Shown here in pieces: positions 45,778 to 54,240 of a stretch of DNA of 64,000 nt; position 1 is the stretch's first letter, and each line of letters starts with the position of its first letter. The DNA is from Pseudomonas bijieensis (GTDB lineage: Bacteria; Pseudomonadota; Gammaproteobacteria; Pseudomonadales; Pseudomonadaceae), in NCBI RefSeq assembly GCF_013347965.1, contig NZ_CP048810.1, positions 3,595,501-3,659,500 of the forward strand. Direction: 5' to 3'. A model generated the notes under the pieces. That model saw only the letters and a program-made list of their open reading frames with translations, had not been told where the DNA came from and did not search any database. The position numbers and the translations under genes are program-made.

Positions 45778-47003
45778 TGAAGCGCGTTGTCGTCACCGGC
45801 ATGGCCGGTATCACCTCCATAGGCAGCGACTGGGAAACCATCGCCGCCAACTTCGCCGCCAATCGCAGCGGCATCCGGCGCATGGATGAGTGGGACCGCT
45901 TCAGCGAACTGAACACGCGGCTGGCCGGCCCCATCGACGACTTCCAGGTCCCGGCCCACTGGACCCGCAAGCAATTGCGCAGCATGGGCCGCGTCTCGCG
46001 CCTGGCGGTCGCCGCGGCGGAACAGGCCCTGGCCGACGCAGGCCTGTTGGGCGAGGAGTCGATCAAGGACGGGCGCATGGGCGTGTCCTGTGGCTCGTCC
46101 ACCGGCAGCACCGACGAAATCAAGGCGTTCGGCAACATGCTGCTCAACAGCGTGGCCGAAGGGCTGAACGCCAACTCCTACGTGCGGATGATGCCGCACA
46201 CCACGGCAGCCAACATCAGCATCTTCTTTGGGCTGACCGGGCGCCTGATCCCCACCTCCAGCGCCTGCACCAGCGGCAGCCACGGCATCGGCTATGCCTA
46301 CGAGGCCATCAAGTTCGGGCGCCTGCCGCTGATGCTGGCCGGTGGTGCCGAAGAGCTGTGCCCGACCGAAGCGATGGTCTTCGATGCGCTGTACGCCACC
46401 AGCCTGAAAAACGATGCGCCGCAAACCAGCCCACGTCCCTACGACAAGGGCCGCGATGGCCTGGTGATCGGCGAAGGTGCCGGCATACTGGTACTCGAAG
46501 AACTGGAACACGCCCTGGCCCGTGGCGCAAAAATCCATGCCGAGATCGTCGGCTTTGGCAGCAACGCCGACGGCCAGCACGCCACCCGACCCGAACTGAG
46601 CACCATGCGCCGGGCCATGGAGCTGGCCCTGGAAGACGCCGGCCTCGAACCCTCGGCCATCGGCTACGTCAACGGCCACGGCACCGCGACTGAGCAGGGC
46701 GACATCGCCGAGACCCTGGCCACCAGCAGCCTGTTTGGCGAACACATGCCCATCAGCTCGCAAAAGAGCTTCCTCGGCCACACCCTGGGTGCCTGCGGGG
46801 CGCTGGAGTCCTGGTTCAGCATCGAAATGATGAATCGCGACCTGTACGTGCACACCTTCAACCTCGATGAGGTCGATCCCCAGTGCGGCAAGCTCGATTA
46901 CCTGCGCAACGAATTCCGGCCGATGAGCCACGAATACGTGATGAACAACAACTTCGCCTTTGGTGGGGTCAACACCTCGCTGATCTTCCGCCGCTGGCGC
47001 TGA
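45777..47003 (+). CDS. Beta-ketoacyl-ACP synthase (KS) B (aryl polyene cluster)
   Basis: 408-aa ketosynthase closest in style to FabF: Cys164 in SSACTSGSHG, GYVNGHGTATEQGD and SFLGHTLGACG carry the two His, and NNNFAFGGVNTSLIF closes the fold. It is one of two active KSs in the cluster and probably the main elongating enzyme (ApeO/ApeR-type). A 39-bp gap separates it from the last gene of the run. Confidence 0.93.
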   Translation: MKRVVVTGMAGITSIGSDWETIAANFAANRSGIRRMDEWDRFSELNTRLAGPIDDFQVPAHWTRKQLRSMGRVSRLAVAAAEQALADAGLLGEESIKDGRMGVSCGSSTGSTDEIKAFGNMLLNSVAEGLNANSYVRMMPHTTAANISIFFGLTGRLIPTSSACTSGSHGIGYAYEAIKFGRLPLMLAGGAEELCPTEAMVFDALYATSLKNDAPQTSPRPYDKGRDGLVIGEGAGILVLEELEHALARGAKIHAEIVGFGSNADGQHATRPELSTMRRAMELALEDAGLEPSAIGYVNGHGTATEQGDIAETLATSSLFGEHMPISSQKSFLGHTLGACGALESWFSIEMMNRDLYVHTFNLDEVDPQCGKLDYLRNEFRPMSHEYVMNNNFAFGGVNTSLIFRRWR

Positions 47004-47042
47004 ATCGGATTCAAAACCCTGTTACCCCTCGTCAAGGAGACC

Positions 47043-47492
47043 ATGATGTCGTTGAAGAAAATCGCCGTAACCGCCGCCCTGTTGCTCAGCACCCTGCCAA
47101 GCCTCAGCCAGGCCCGTGATACCGCGCTGTTCCTGCCGTTCGACAAAGTCGTCGCCGAGGCCATCCGCACCGGCAAGATCGACGGCAGCGTGAAGTTCTA
47201 CCTGGCCGGCAACAAACCGGCCGGCAACGTCACCGTGATCAGCCCAGGGGCCGTGACCAACAAGAAAACCAACGCCTTCAACAAATCCGATGAGGTGGCT
47301 TGCGAATGGGTGCTGCAATCAGCCCTGATCAGCCTGCACCAAGCCGCCAAGAACGCCGGCGCCAACGCTGTCACCAACATCGTCAGCTTCTACAAGAGCA
47401 ACGAACGCAAGGACCCGACCACCTATGAATGCCACGCTGGCGCGATCATGGCGGGCGTTGCGTTGAAAGGGGATCTGGCGAAGGTGCAATAA
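47043..47492 (+). CDS. Periplasmic protein of unknown function (often mis-named 'excinuclease')
   Basis: 149 aa. Signal peptide about residues 1-24 (LLLSTLPSLSQAR). The mature part has VKFYLAGNKPAGNV, TNKKTNAFNKSDEVACEW, NAGANAVTNIVSFY and YECHAGAIMAGVALKGDL. I recall similar secreted proteins labelled excinuclease ATPase subunit, but this one has no ATPase motif. The position, 39 nt after the last ketosynthase with AAGGAGA upstream, suggests it belongs to the pigment operon. Its role is unknown. Confidence 0.75.
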   Translation: MMSLKKIAVTAALLLSTLPSLSQARDTALFLPFDKVVAEAIRTGKIDGSVKFYLAGNKPAGNVTVISPGAVTNKKTNAFNKSDEVACEWVLQSALISLHQAAKNAGANAVTNIVSFYKSNERKDPTTYECHAGAIMAGVALKGDLAKVQ

Positions 47493-47508
47493 ACCCGGAT
47501 CCGCCGCA

Positions 47509-47597
47509 ATCGCGAGCAGGCTCGCTCCCACAGTGGATCCAGGGTGTACGCAATCTGGTATGCCACCAAATCCTGTGGGAGCGAGCCTGCTCGCGAT
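47509..47597. repeat. REPIN (GTGGGAGC family)
   Basis: Inverted 23-bp ends at 47509-47531 and 47575-47597, between the pigment operon's last gene and the convergent PAAR gene. Confidence 0.86.
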
Positions 47598-47647
47598 TGC
47601 AGTGGGTCAGCACCGATGATGTTGGCTGGGCTACCGTCATCACCTCT

Positions 47648-47923
47648 TCATTTGTAGGTAGCCCAGAGCACCGAAGGGATCAGTCGCGCTTTGCAGGGGC
47701 AGGTACTGTGGCTATCCAGCGTGCCGGCCATATGCCTGCCATGACTGACCATATGCGTGATGCCGCCGCTGATCTGATAGGTTTTTCCATCCCGGCCACA
47801 CGAGACGCGATCACCTTCGCGGGCATGCAGCAGGCCAAACATGTTGCCCCTGCTATCGCCTTCCAGCACTTTCCCACCACAAGTGGTCTTGTCACCCAAG
47901 CCGATGAAGTACCCCTCTCTCAT
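47648..47923 (-). CDS. PAAR-domain protein (T6SS spike tip), short
   Basis: 91 aa, essentially only a PAAR domain: GLGDKTTCGGKVLEGDS, EGDRVSCG, YQISGGI and AGTLDSHSTCPCKARLIPS. It would cap a VgrG trimer. Relatives I recall carry on past ATY with a linker and a toxic C-terminal domain. This one stops right there (WATYK), about 50 bp before a REPIN, so it may be truncated or a bare tip. It overlaps the gene before it by 4 nt. Confidence 0.82.
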   Translation of the reverse strand: MREGYFIGLGDKTTCGGKVLEGDSRGNMFGLLHAREGDRVSCGRDGKTYQISGGITHMVSHGRHMAGTLDSHSTCPCKARLIPSVLWATYK

Positions 47924-48453
47924 TGGATGTTCTCCTTCACCCCATTCGAGTGCAGGTAATGAACATCCGCCAGTTTGAGAGCGGGCAAAAAGTCATCTGC
48001 CATCGGCACGCCTTCACGCACGATGATCAGAAAACGTCGCTGAAGCGTATTGATGATCTCGTCGCCATTGCTCAAGCGGCTGCCCACCAGGGCGATGTTG
48101 CTATTGGCTGCCCCGGCGGCGGTTACGATCCGCGCGGTGCTGCCATCGGCATACACGACCTGGTCGCCTTTCTGCGCGGCGCGTACTTTCCAGCCATTGT
48201 CCAAGGTGAACGTCAACGACGCTGACACCTGCTGGATCGTTCCGCCGTAACGCGTCTGGCTACCCTCGGTGGCCACCCGGTAAATAGCGATTGGGGGATG
48301 AGCCATGACGAAAGCTTTTTGTTGATTAAGAAATGTGATGACTTTTTCGTCAAAACCATCAAGCAGCTGTTGCTCCAAGTACAAATCGTCCAAATGACGG
48401 AGATATTCACGAGAGACTTCGTTGGTGTATGGGGTGTAGGAAGATGAGTGCAT
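47920..48453 (-). CDS. PAAR-like/unknown protein coupled to the PAAR gene
   Basis: 177 aa. The N-terminal third is helical (REYLRHLDDLYLEQQLLDGF). The rest is beta-rich with a PAAR-like rhythm (AAQKGDQVVYADGSTARIV, GSRLSNGDEIINTLQ). I do not recognise a named family. The ATGA overlap with the PAAR gene suggests a shared role at the T6SS spike. ATG at 48453 chosen; a TTG two codons upstream is possible. Confidence 0.62.
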   Translation of the reverse strand: MHSSSYTPYTNEVSREYLRHLDDLYLEQQLLDGFDEKVITFLNQQKAFVMAHPPIAIYRVATEGSQTRYGGTIQQVSASLTFTLDNGWKVRAAQKGDQVVYADGSTARIVTAAGAANSNIALVGSRLSNGDEIINTLQRRFLIIVREGVPMADDFLPALKLADVHYLHSNGVKENIQ

Positions 48454-48459
48454 TTCCAA

Positions 48460-49032
48460 GGGCCTTATTCACGGGCTTTGGGCTACTTCCCTTTCCGCCG
48501 GGAAGGAGCATTGGGCCAGACAATTCGGAATGATGAATAAGACGTTGCTACGCTGGTGAATCGCAAGCCCAACAGCGTGGACATCTGGAGCGAATAGGAA
48601 ACATCGCAACTAGGAAAGCGTATTTTCCTACAGTCAACAGGAGCTCTATGCAGGGCGCTCGTGGTTTGTACGGGGGGCTCCAGCATGTTCTCTTCCTGAA
48701 AGTTTTCGGAAGAAATAACCTATCGAAGACGCGCGAAGAGGGGGCGATATATAGATACCGCATGAGGCGGTGTCAGGCGGTGTACAGGTGTTGTGGATAC
48801 ATAATCCGTGTGGGGACGTACTAGCTCGTGATGAACCCTGGCGGTAATTGGGGGCCTCGCATCATGCTGGCCGGTTCAGGTACTGGCATGCAGTCAGTCC
48901 CAACGCTTTGACAATTTTTTGTTCAATGGTCCTGGAAAATTCAGACAACGCATTGATCACCATCAGGCTAACCCCATAGAAAAGGGCGCTTTTCAGCGCC
49001 CTCTCAAACAGCACGGATCAGAGACAGTCGAG
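48460..49032. other. Gene-free region, 573 bp
   Basis: No credible ORF on either strand. It includes a tandem 10-bp repeat AGGCGGTGTC/AGGCGGTGTA at 48765-48784, AT-rich tracts near 48700-48760, and a terminator near its right end. It probably holds the promoter of the minus-strand PAAR pair. Confidence 0.6.
48979..49004 (-). terminator. Rho-independent terminator of the DUF2846 gene
   Basis: AGGGCGCT...AGCGCCCT stem (48983-48990 with 48995-49002), followed on the minus strand by TTTTCT. It lies about 30 nt after the lipoprotein gene's stop. Confidence 0.82.
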
Positions 49033-49476
49033 TCACTCAGCTTGAATCAACTTGCTTTCCACTACCCCGGCACGGCCGGTTTTTTCATCGACAACCTGCA
49101 GGTTGTTACGAGCCTTGATGAAACCCACTTTCACTTCCTGCCAGACAAAATAGTTCTTGCCCGCTTCTGTACTGAGCTTGAGTTCTGAATCGTTTTCCGC
49201 AGACGACACCAGCGTCTGCTGGCCAGCCGGTACCGATAGCATCAGATACGACTTGGCAACGGTCTGCCCGACAGCTTTACCGTTGAGCGTTACCGGCATT
49301 TTCACCCCGGCGCCCATGCTTTCGTTGCGATAAACGTAGATGTTCGCTTTGTCATGAACGGTCTGGAAGGTTTTCGCCTGAGCATCCTGGGTGTCATCCG
49401 CCATTTTTACCGAAGCACACCCCGTGGTCAGCGCGGCGACTGCCAGCAAGGCAGTAAAGGTCAACTGCTTGAACAT
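49033..49476 (-). CDS. DUF2846 lipoprotein
   Basis: 147-aa predicted lipoprotein: signal MFKQLTFTALLAVAAL and lipobox LTTGC with Cys near residue 20. The mature part (NIYVYRNESMGAGVKMPVTLNGKAVG, SYLMLSVPAGQQTLVSSAEN) matches DUF2846. The start at 49476 has GGAG 7 nt upstream; the frame is open 29 codons further but without a signal peptide. Function unknown. Single gene with its own terminator. Confidence 0.82.
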   Translation of the reverse strand: MFKQLTFTALLAVAALTTGCASVKMADDTQDAQAKTFQTVHDKANIYVYRNESMGAGVKMPVTLNGKAVGQTVAKSYLMLSVPAGQQTLVSSAENDSELKLSTEAGKNYFVWQEVKVGFIKARNNLQVVDEKTGRAGVVESKLIQAE

Positions 49477-49698
49477 CCTGTTTCTCCATGATTGGGTAGG
49501 TCGAACAATCGGATATCGGCTGAGACGGTGAAAAACTGAAGCAATGTTGGCTTGCTCGGTCACGGGTGGCGCCTGGCAACAGCAAGCCTCAAGCCCAGAC
49601 AGGTAACCTTCCGTAAAACTTGTAATCCATTTCCCAAGCTGTCATTAGGGCATTGAGTCTCTTATTCATGCGTGCTCAATTAGCCGTCAAAATAAGCA

Positions 49699-50136
49699 AT
49701 GCCATGGATAGGGATAAAAATCGTGAAAACAAAACACTCTCTTTGGTCTTACCTGATGAGCCTTTCAACCACTCTAATCATTGGCAGTTATAACTTATTC
49801 GCAAACTATACAAACAACCTCTACCCAGCCGAACATGACATTATCGCCATCCCATTCGCAGCAATGATCGGCACCCTGCTCACATTACTACTCCTGCTAC
49901 TTTTCCAGCATCCTTATCGCTTAAGAAAAGCAAATAACGCGCCCAATACCCTTCTTACCAAATCCGCGAGCGTCCTCGCCACGACCGTAACGGTGATCCT
50001 GTTGCTGGAGCACATACTCTATTGGTCAACGCCAAAACATTTGCCAACTTTCTGGATTTTCCTTACCACCCTCTGTTTTTACATTCATTACCAACTTCAA
50101 CTTTATGGTTTCATCCGCGCCGACATTAACCACTAG
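49699..50136 (+). CDS. AT-rich four-helix membrane protein, unrecognised
   Basis: Up to 145 aa with four hydrophobic segments (about residues 18-36, 50-70, 90-106 and 116-136). Base composition of the gene and its upstream region is much more AT-rich than the neighbours, and codons include many TTA, AAT and ATA. The start could be ATG at 49699 or GTG at 49723, the latter with GGGAT before it. It overlaps the convergent LysR gene by 11 bp. No family recognised; recent acquisition is possible. Confidence 0.6.
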   Translation: MPWIGIKIVKTKHSLWSYLMSLSTTLIIGSYNLFANYTNNLYPAEHDIIAIPFAAMIGTLLTLLLLLLFQHPYRLRKANNAPNTLLTKSASVLATTVTVILLLEHILYWSTPKHLPTFWIFLTTLCFYIHYQLQLYGFIRADINH

Positions 50137-51028
50137 GTAACTCCACCTCATCGGTCAACAACGCCACAAACGCCTTCGCCATCGGCGACCGCTGGTCCTT
50201 GCGCTGTACCAGCCACACCGCCGACACCGCCGCCGGGTCGAGCAGCGATCGATAGACCACGCCGTCGATACGCATGCGCTGGTATGACGCCGGCAGGACT
50301 GAGACACCCAGCCCCGCCGCGACCAGGCCGATGATGGTCATGGCTTCACCGGCCTCTTGGGCGAAGTGTGGGCTGAAGCCGGCGTCGCGGGCCAGGCTCA
50401 GGAGTTGCGCGTAGAGGCCGCTGCCGTAGCTGCGAGGGAAGAACACGAAGGGTTCCTGAGCCAGCGCCGAGAGGAACAGGCCCGCTTCGCTGCCCTGGGC
50501 CAGGGGATGCTTGGAGCTGAGCACGGCCACCAGCGGTTCGCGGCTGAGTTCGATTTCCTGCAAGGAGTCGGGCAGTGGCAGCGGACGCATGATGCCCACC
50601 TCGATCGCTTCGTCTACCAATGCATCCGCGACCTGGGTGCTGCTCATTTCCCGCAGGTTCAGGTGCACGGCCGGGAAGCGTTGGCGAAACGTGAAGATCG
50701 CTTGGGGAATGGTCGAGTTGAACGGCGCCGAGGAAGTGAAGCCGATTTTCAGCTCACCCAACTCGCCTAACTGGGCACGGCGGGCCACGTCAGCCGCCTT
50801 ATCGACCTGAGCCAGTACCCGTCGCGCCTCTTCGAGGAACAGTCGCCCGGCCTCGCTCAGTTCGACCCGACGATTGGTGCGCTCGAACAGCCGTGCACCG
50901 ATCTCCTGCTCCAGCGCCTGGATCTGCTGGCTCAAGGGCGGTTGGGAGATGCCCAGGGCCAGGGCCGCGCGGCCAAAATGCAGCTCTTCGGCCACGGCGA
51001 TGAAGTAACGCAGATGACGCAATTCCAT
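50126..51028 (-). CDS. LysR-family regulator (BenM/CatR-like)
   Basis: 300 aa. N-terminal HTH with MELRHLRYFIAVAEELHFGRAALALGISQPPLSQQIQALE, the BenM/CatM subgroup pattern; the effector-binding domain follows (LKIGFTSSAPFN, GLVAAGLGVSVLPASYQR). Divergent from the MFS gene across 119 bp that contains a repeated AGGTCG and CGTAAAACG. It likely controls that transporter. Inducer unknown. Confidence 0.92.
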   Translation of the reverse strand: MELRHLRYFIAVAEELHFGRAALALGISQPPLSQQIQALEQEIGARLFERTNRRVELSEAGRLFLEEARRVLAQVDKAADVARRAQLGELGELKIGFTSSAPFNSTIPQAIFTFRQRFPAVHLNLREMSSTQVADALVDEAIEVGIMRPLPLPDSLQEIELSREPLVAVLSSKHPLAQGSEAGLFLSALAQEPFVFFPRSYGSGLYAQLLSLARDAGFSPHFAQEAGEAMTIIGLVAAGLGVSVLPASYQRMRIDGVVYRSLLDPAAVSAVWLVQRKDQRSPMAKAFVALLTDEVELPSG

Positions 51029-51147
51029 GGGCAATCCAATAGGTCGTAAAACGTCTTAAACAGGTCGAACAATATATTGGATAGAAACATTAGCCGGCTA
51101 TATGCTTTTTTCATTGCCTGCCTGGCCGTGTTCGTTCGAGGTCCACC

Positions 51148-52572
51148 GTGAAAACTGCTGTCGCTCCACTGGCCCATGAAATCCCACCTAGTGTGCAGGA
51201 TGACGTCGTCGCCGAATTGAAGGACATCTACATCGAGAAAGGCACGCCGATGTTCATGCGCACGGTGCTGGCGCTGTTCAGCGGCGGCTTTGCGACCTTC
51301 GCCTTGCTGTACTGCGTGCAACCGATGATGCCGCTGCTGTCCAAGGAGTTCTCCATCAACGCGGCGCAGAGCAGCCTGATCCTGTCGGTGGCGACCGGCC
51401 TGCTCGCCATCGGTCTGCTGGTCACCGGCCCGATTTCCGACCGCATCGGTCGCAAGCCAGTGATGGTCGCGGCGCTGTTCGCGGCCTCGGTGTGCACGAT
51501 TGCCAGTGCCATGATGCCGACCTGGCAAGGCGTACTGGTGCTGCGCGCCTTGGTGGGTTTGTCATTGAGCGGGTTGGCAGCGGTGGCGATGACCTACTTG
51601 AGCGAAGAGATCCACCCCAAGCACATCGGCCTGGCGATGGGCCTGTACATCGCCGGCAACGCCATCGGCGGCATGTGCGGGCGCCTGATCACCGGGGTCT
51701 TGATCGACTTTGTCAGCTGGCACACCGCGATGCTGGTGATCGGTGGCCTGGCCCTGATCGCGGCGGCGGTGTTCTGGAGGATTCTGCCCGAGTCGCGCAA
51801 CTTCCGCCCGCGCTCGCTACACCCGCGCAGCCTGCTGGACGGTTTCACCATGCACTTTCGCGACGCCGGTCTGCCGCTGCTGTTTCTCGAAGCCTTCGTG
51901 TTGATGGGCGCGTTCGTGACGCTGTTCAACTACATCGGCTACCGCTTGCTGGCCGAGCCTTATCATCTGGATCAGGCGTTCGTCGGATTGTTATCGGTGG
52001 TGTACCTGTCGGGCATCTACAGCTCGGCGAAAGTCGGTGCACTGGCAGACAAACTCGGTCGGCGCAAAATGCTCTGGGCCACCATCGCCCTGATGCTGGC
52101 CGGGCTCGCGCTGACCATGGCCACGCCACTGTGGCTGGTGGTCCTGGGCATGCTGGTGTTCACCTTCGGCTTCTTCGGCGCCCACTCGGTCGCCAGCAGC
52201 TGGATCGGCCGCCGCGCCCTCAAAGCCAAGGGCCAGGCATCGTCGCTGTACCTGTTCAGCTACTACGCTGGGTCGAGTGTGGCGGGTACGGCGGGCGGCG
52301 TGGCCTGGCACCTGGGCGGGTGGAACGGTATCGGCCTGTTCATCGGTGGCTTGCTGGTGGTGGCGTTGCTGGTGGCGGTGAAACTGGCAAAGTTGCCGTT
52401 GTTGCCGGGGGAATGTGCAGGTTTAGATCCAAGGCAGGGACAGAGTAGACACTTTGTGGCGAGGGGATTTATCCCCGCTGGGCTGCGCAGCAGCCCTAAA
52501 GCAGTGAACTCAATCTTCCTGGCCCACCGAGTTGCCTGGTGTGGGGGCCGCTTCGCAACCCAGCGGGGATAA
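51148..52572 (+). CDS. MFS transporter with a REPIN-encoded C-terminal tail
   Basis: Inner-membrane major facilitator, YnfM-like, 474 aa. Twelve TMs; GPISDRIGRKPVM (A-motif, about residue 93) and GALADKLGRRKMLW repeat it in the second half. Translation does not stop after the last helix. The final 38 or so residues (from about 437, HFVARGFIPAGLRSSP...) are read from the REPIN at 52456. The GTG start at 51148 has GAGG upstream. Divergent LysR neighbour. Confidence 0.9.
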   Translation: MKTAVAPLAHEIPPSVQDDVVAELKDIYIEKGTPMFMRTVLALFSGGFATFALLYCVQPMMPLLSKEFSINAAQSSLILSVATGLLAIGLLVTGPISDRIGRKPVMVAALFAASVCTIASAMMPTWQGVLVLRALVGLSLSGLAAVAMTYLSEEIHPKHIGLAMGLYIAGNAIGGMCGRLITGVLIDFVSWHTAMLVIGGLALIAAAVFWRILPESRNFRPRSLHPRSLLDGFTMHFRDAGLPLLFLEAFVLMGAFVTLFNYIGYRLLAEPYHLDQAFVGLLSVVYLSGIYSSAKVGALADKLGRRKMLWATIALMLAGLALTMATPLWLVVLGMLVFTFGFFGAHSVASSWIGRRALKAKGQASSLYLFSYYAGSSVAGTAGGVAWHLGGWNGIGLFIGGLLVVALLVAVKLAKLPLLPGECAGLDPRQGQSRHFVARGFIPAGLRSSPKAVNSIFLAHRVAWCGGRFATQRG

Positions 52573-52585
52573 ATCCCCTCGCCAC
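52456..52585. repeat. REPIN (GTGGCGAGGGGATTTATCCCC type) overlapping the MFS gene end
   Basis: 130-bp element with inverted ends; its first 117 bp are translated as the MFS C-terminus and the stop falls inside its right arm. Confidence 0.85.
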
Positions 52586-52690
52586 AGGGCTTGTTTCTTG
52601 CTCGGCAGCGCAGCGTCGAAGACGCGGCGGCCACTCTCTCACCACAAAAAACCTCATACCCCTGGCCAAAATTGCTGTGTACTCGATCGA

Positions 52691-53137
52691 TCATTGACGT
52701 AACACCACGCGCGCCTCCAGCACACGATCACGCGCTTCCAGGGTCAACGACTGCAGTGCCGCGCCCTCCTGCTCACGTTGATCCAACCAATGAAGCAACG
52801 AATTGGCATCGCCACTGACGACGAGCCGCAACGAATCGCCGTCGACCTCCATCTCTGCAATGTCCAACCCCGCCGCGCTTGCACTGTCATTGACGCGCAC
52901 CGACAAGGGTCGTGTCGCGGTGGTCAGATCCTGGGGGGGGTCGGCGCGCTGGATTCGGGCGTGCAGCTCAGCCTGTTGGCGATACTGCCGCTCGGCAACT
53001 TCCAGCCGTTGCCGGGTCGGTTGCCAAATCGAGGTGTAGGCCACGACCACCAGCAACAGCCCGGCCAGGCCCAGCAACAATTGTTGCTCACGGCGTGACA
53101 CCCTCCCCCAGGCCTGGATCAAGCGATTGAAGTTCAT
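52691..53137 (-). CDS. gspM: Type II secretion protein GspM
   Basis: 148-aa bitopic inner-membrane protein of the T2SS platform. Cytoplasmic start, TM at about residues 20-38 (LLLGLAGLLLVVVAYTSIW), periplasmic coiled coil (RLEVAERQYRQQAELHARI), then a ferredoxin-like domain. It binds GspL. ATG at 53137 overlaps the gspL stop (TGATG). Last gene of the operon; no gspN or prepilin peptidase follows. Confidence 0.88.
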   Translation of the reverse strand: MNFNRLIQAWGRVSRREQQLLLGLAGLLLVVVAYTSIWQPTRQRLEVAERQYRQQAELHARIQRADPPQDLTTATRPLSVRVNDSASAAGLDIAEMEVDGDSLRLVVSGDANSLLHWLDQREQEGAALQSLTLEARDRVLEARVVLRQ

Positions 53138-54240
53138 CAACTGTTCTCCAGCGTGAGCGTGGCCTGCACTCGGTTGTTCTGTTTGCTGGCACTGCCCAGG
53201 GTAACTGGCAGTCCGGTTTGCTGCCCGCGTTCGCGCAGTTGCTCAAGCTCGACGAAGCTGTTGGCGGTCAGCTGGATTTTCCAACCTTCGTCCTCACGAA
53301 AATCGACGCGTTGCACTTCGACGTTGCTCGCGCCAATGACCTGCTCCGTCAGACGGACCAGGCGCGCAGCCTGGGTGTCCTGACTTTGCCCACGACGACT
53401 CTGCAACGCCTGGAACTGCGCCGCCAGGTCGACGATGCGGGTTTGCTCGGGATACAGCGACCTGAATCGCTGCTCGTCCTGGGTGTACAGATAACGAGTT
53501 TCGCCTTCAAGAAATCGTATGCGAGCCTCGCTGAACGCCCAGGTGAGCAATAACAATCCCGACGCAGCAACCGCCACGCCACGCCACGGCAAAGGCTGAC
53601 GACGTCGACGAAACTCGCCCTGCAACAGGTCGATGGGATGTCCGCCAGCGCTGAGCAGCCACTCATCGATACCTTCGCGATCGCGTCCCTCGTCCAGCCA
53701 GTGAATGTCCTCGGGCAAGTCAGGCTTGAGCGTTGCCAGGGCCCGGGGCGACAGCGACACCCGCGCCGGCAACGCCCCGCCCAACAGCCAGCGACCGAAC
53801 CAACGCACGGCAAAAGCCTTGTCATCGGGAAGCAGGTCGGCATCGACATGCATCGCACGTACATCGAAGCCTTGCGCGGCCAGCAGCGCCAGCAATGCCT
53901 GGAACCGGCTTCGCTCGGTCACCATCAGCGGGTAGCGCTGCTGACGATCCCGCGCGCCGACGCTGATGTGCAACGTCTCCAGATTTTCACTCAACTGTTC
54001 TTCGATGGCGAATGCTAGGGCCTGGGGTCGCGGCTGGCGCCGTGACGGCCACGGATCGCTGCGCAGCCAGCTGCACATTTCCATCGGCAACAGCACGTCG
54101 ACGACTCGCCCGTGCAACTCGCGGGCGGCTTCATGCAAGGGCAGGCAGCGTCGTTCGCCCGTGGGCGACCACACACAACACGGCCAGTTGGCGCAAAGCG
54201 CCTCCATACCGTCGGCCGTCAGGTAAAGCCAGGTTTTCAT
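53137..54240 (-). CDS. gspL: Type II secretion protein GspL
   Basis: 367 aa. The cytoplasmic actin-like domain (residues 1 to about 215) binds GspE. One TM (RGVAVAASGLLLLTWAF, about residue 225) is followed by a periplasmic ferredoxin-like domain. It links the ATPase to the pseudopilus platform. The start is directly at the gspK stop. Pfam-level similarity is weak in this family; order and topology carry the call. Confidence 0.88.
   Translation of the reverse strand: MKTWLYLTADGMEALCANWPCCVWSPTGERRCLPLHEAARELHGRVVDVLLPMEMCSWLRSDPWPSRRQPRPQALAFAIEEQLSENLETLHISVGARDRQQRYPLMVTERSRFQALLALLAAQGFDVRAMHVDADLLPDDKAFAVRWFGRWLLGGALPARVSLSPRALATLKPDLPEDIHWLDEGRDREGIDEWLLSAGGHPIDLLQGEFRRRRQPLPWRGVAVAASGLLLLTWAFSEARIRFLEGETRYLYTQDEQRFRSLYPEQTRIVDLAAQFQALQSRRGQSQDTQAARLVRLTEQVIGASNVEVQRVDFREDEGWKIQLTANSFVELEQLRERGQQTGLPVTLGSASKQNNRVQATLTLENS

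Noticed and set aside
48483..48763. Two short minus-strand ORFs in the gap before the PAAR genes
   Set aside because: Overlapping alternative frames without RBS or family features.
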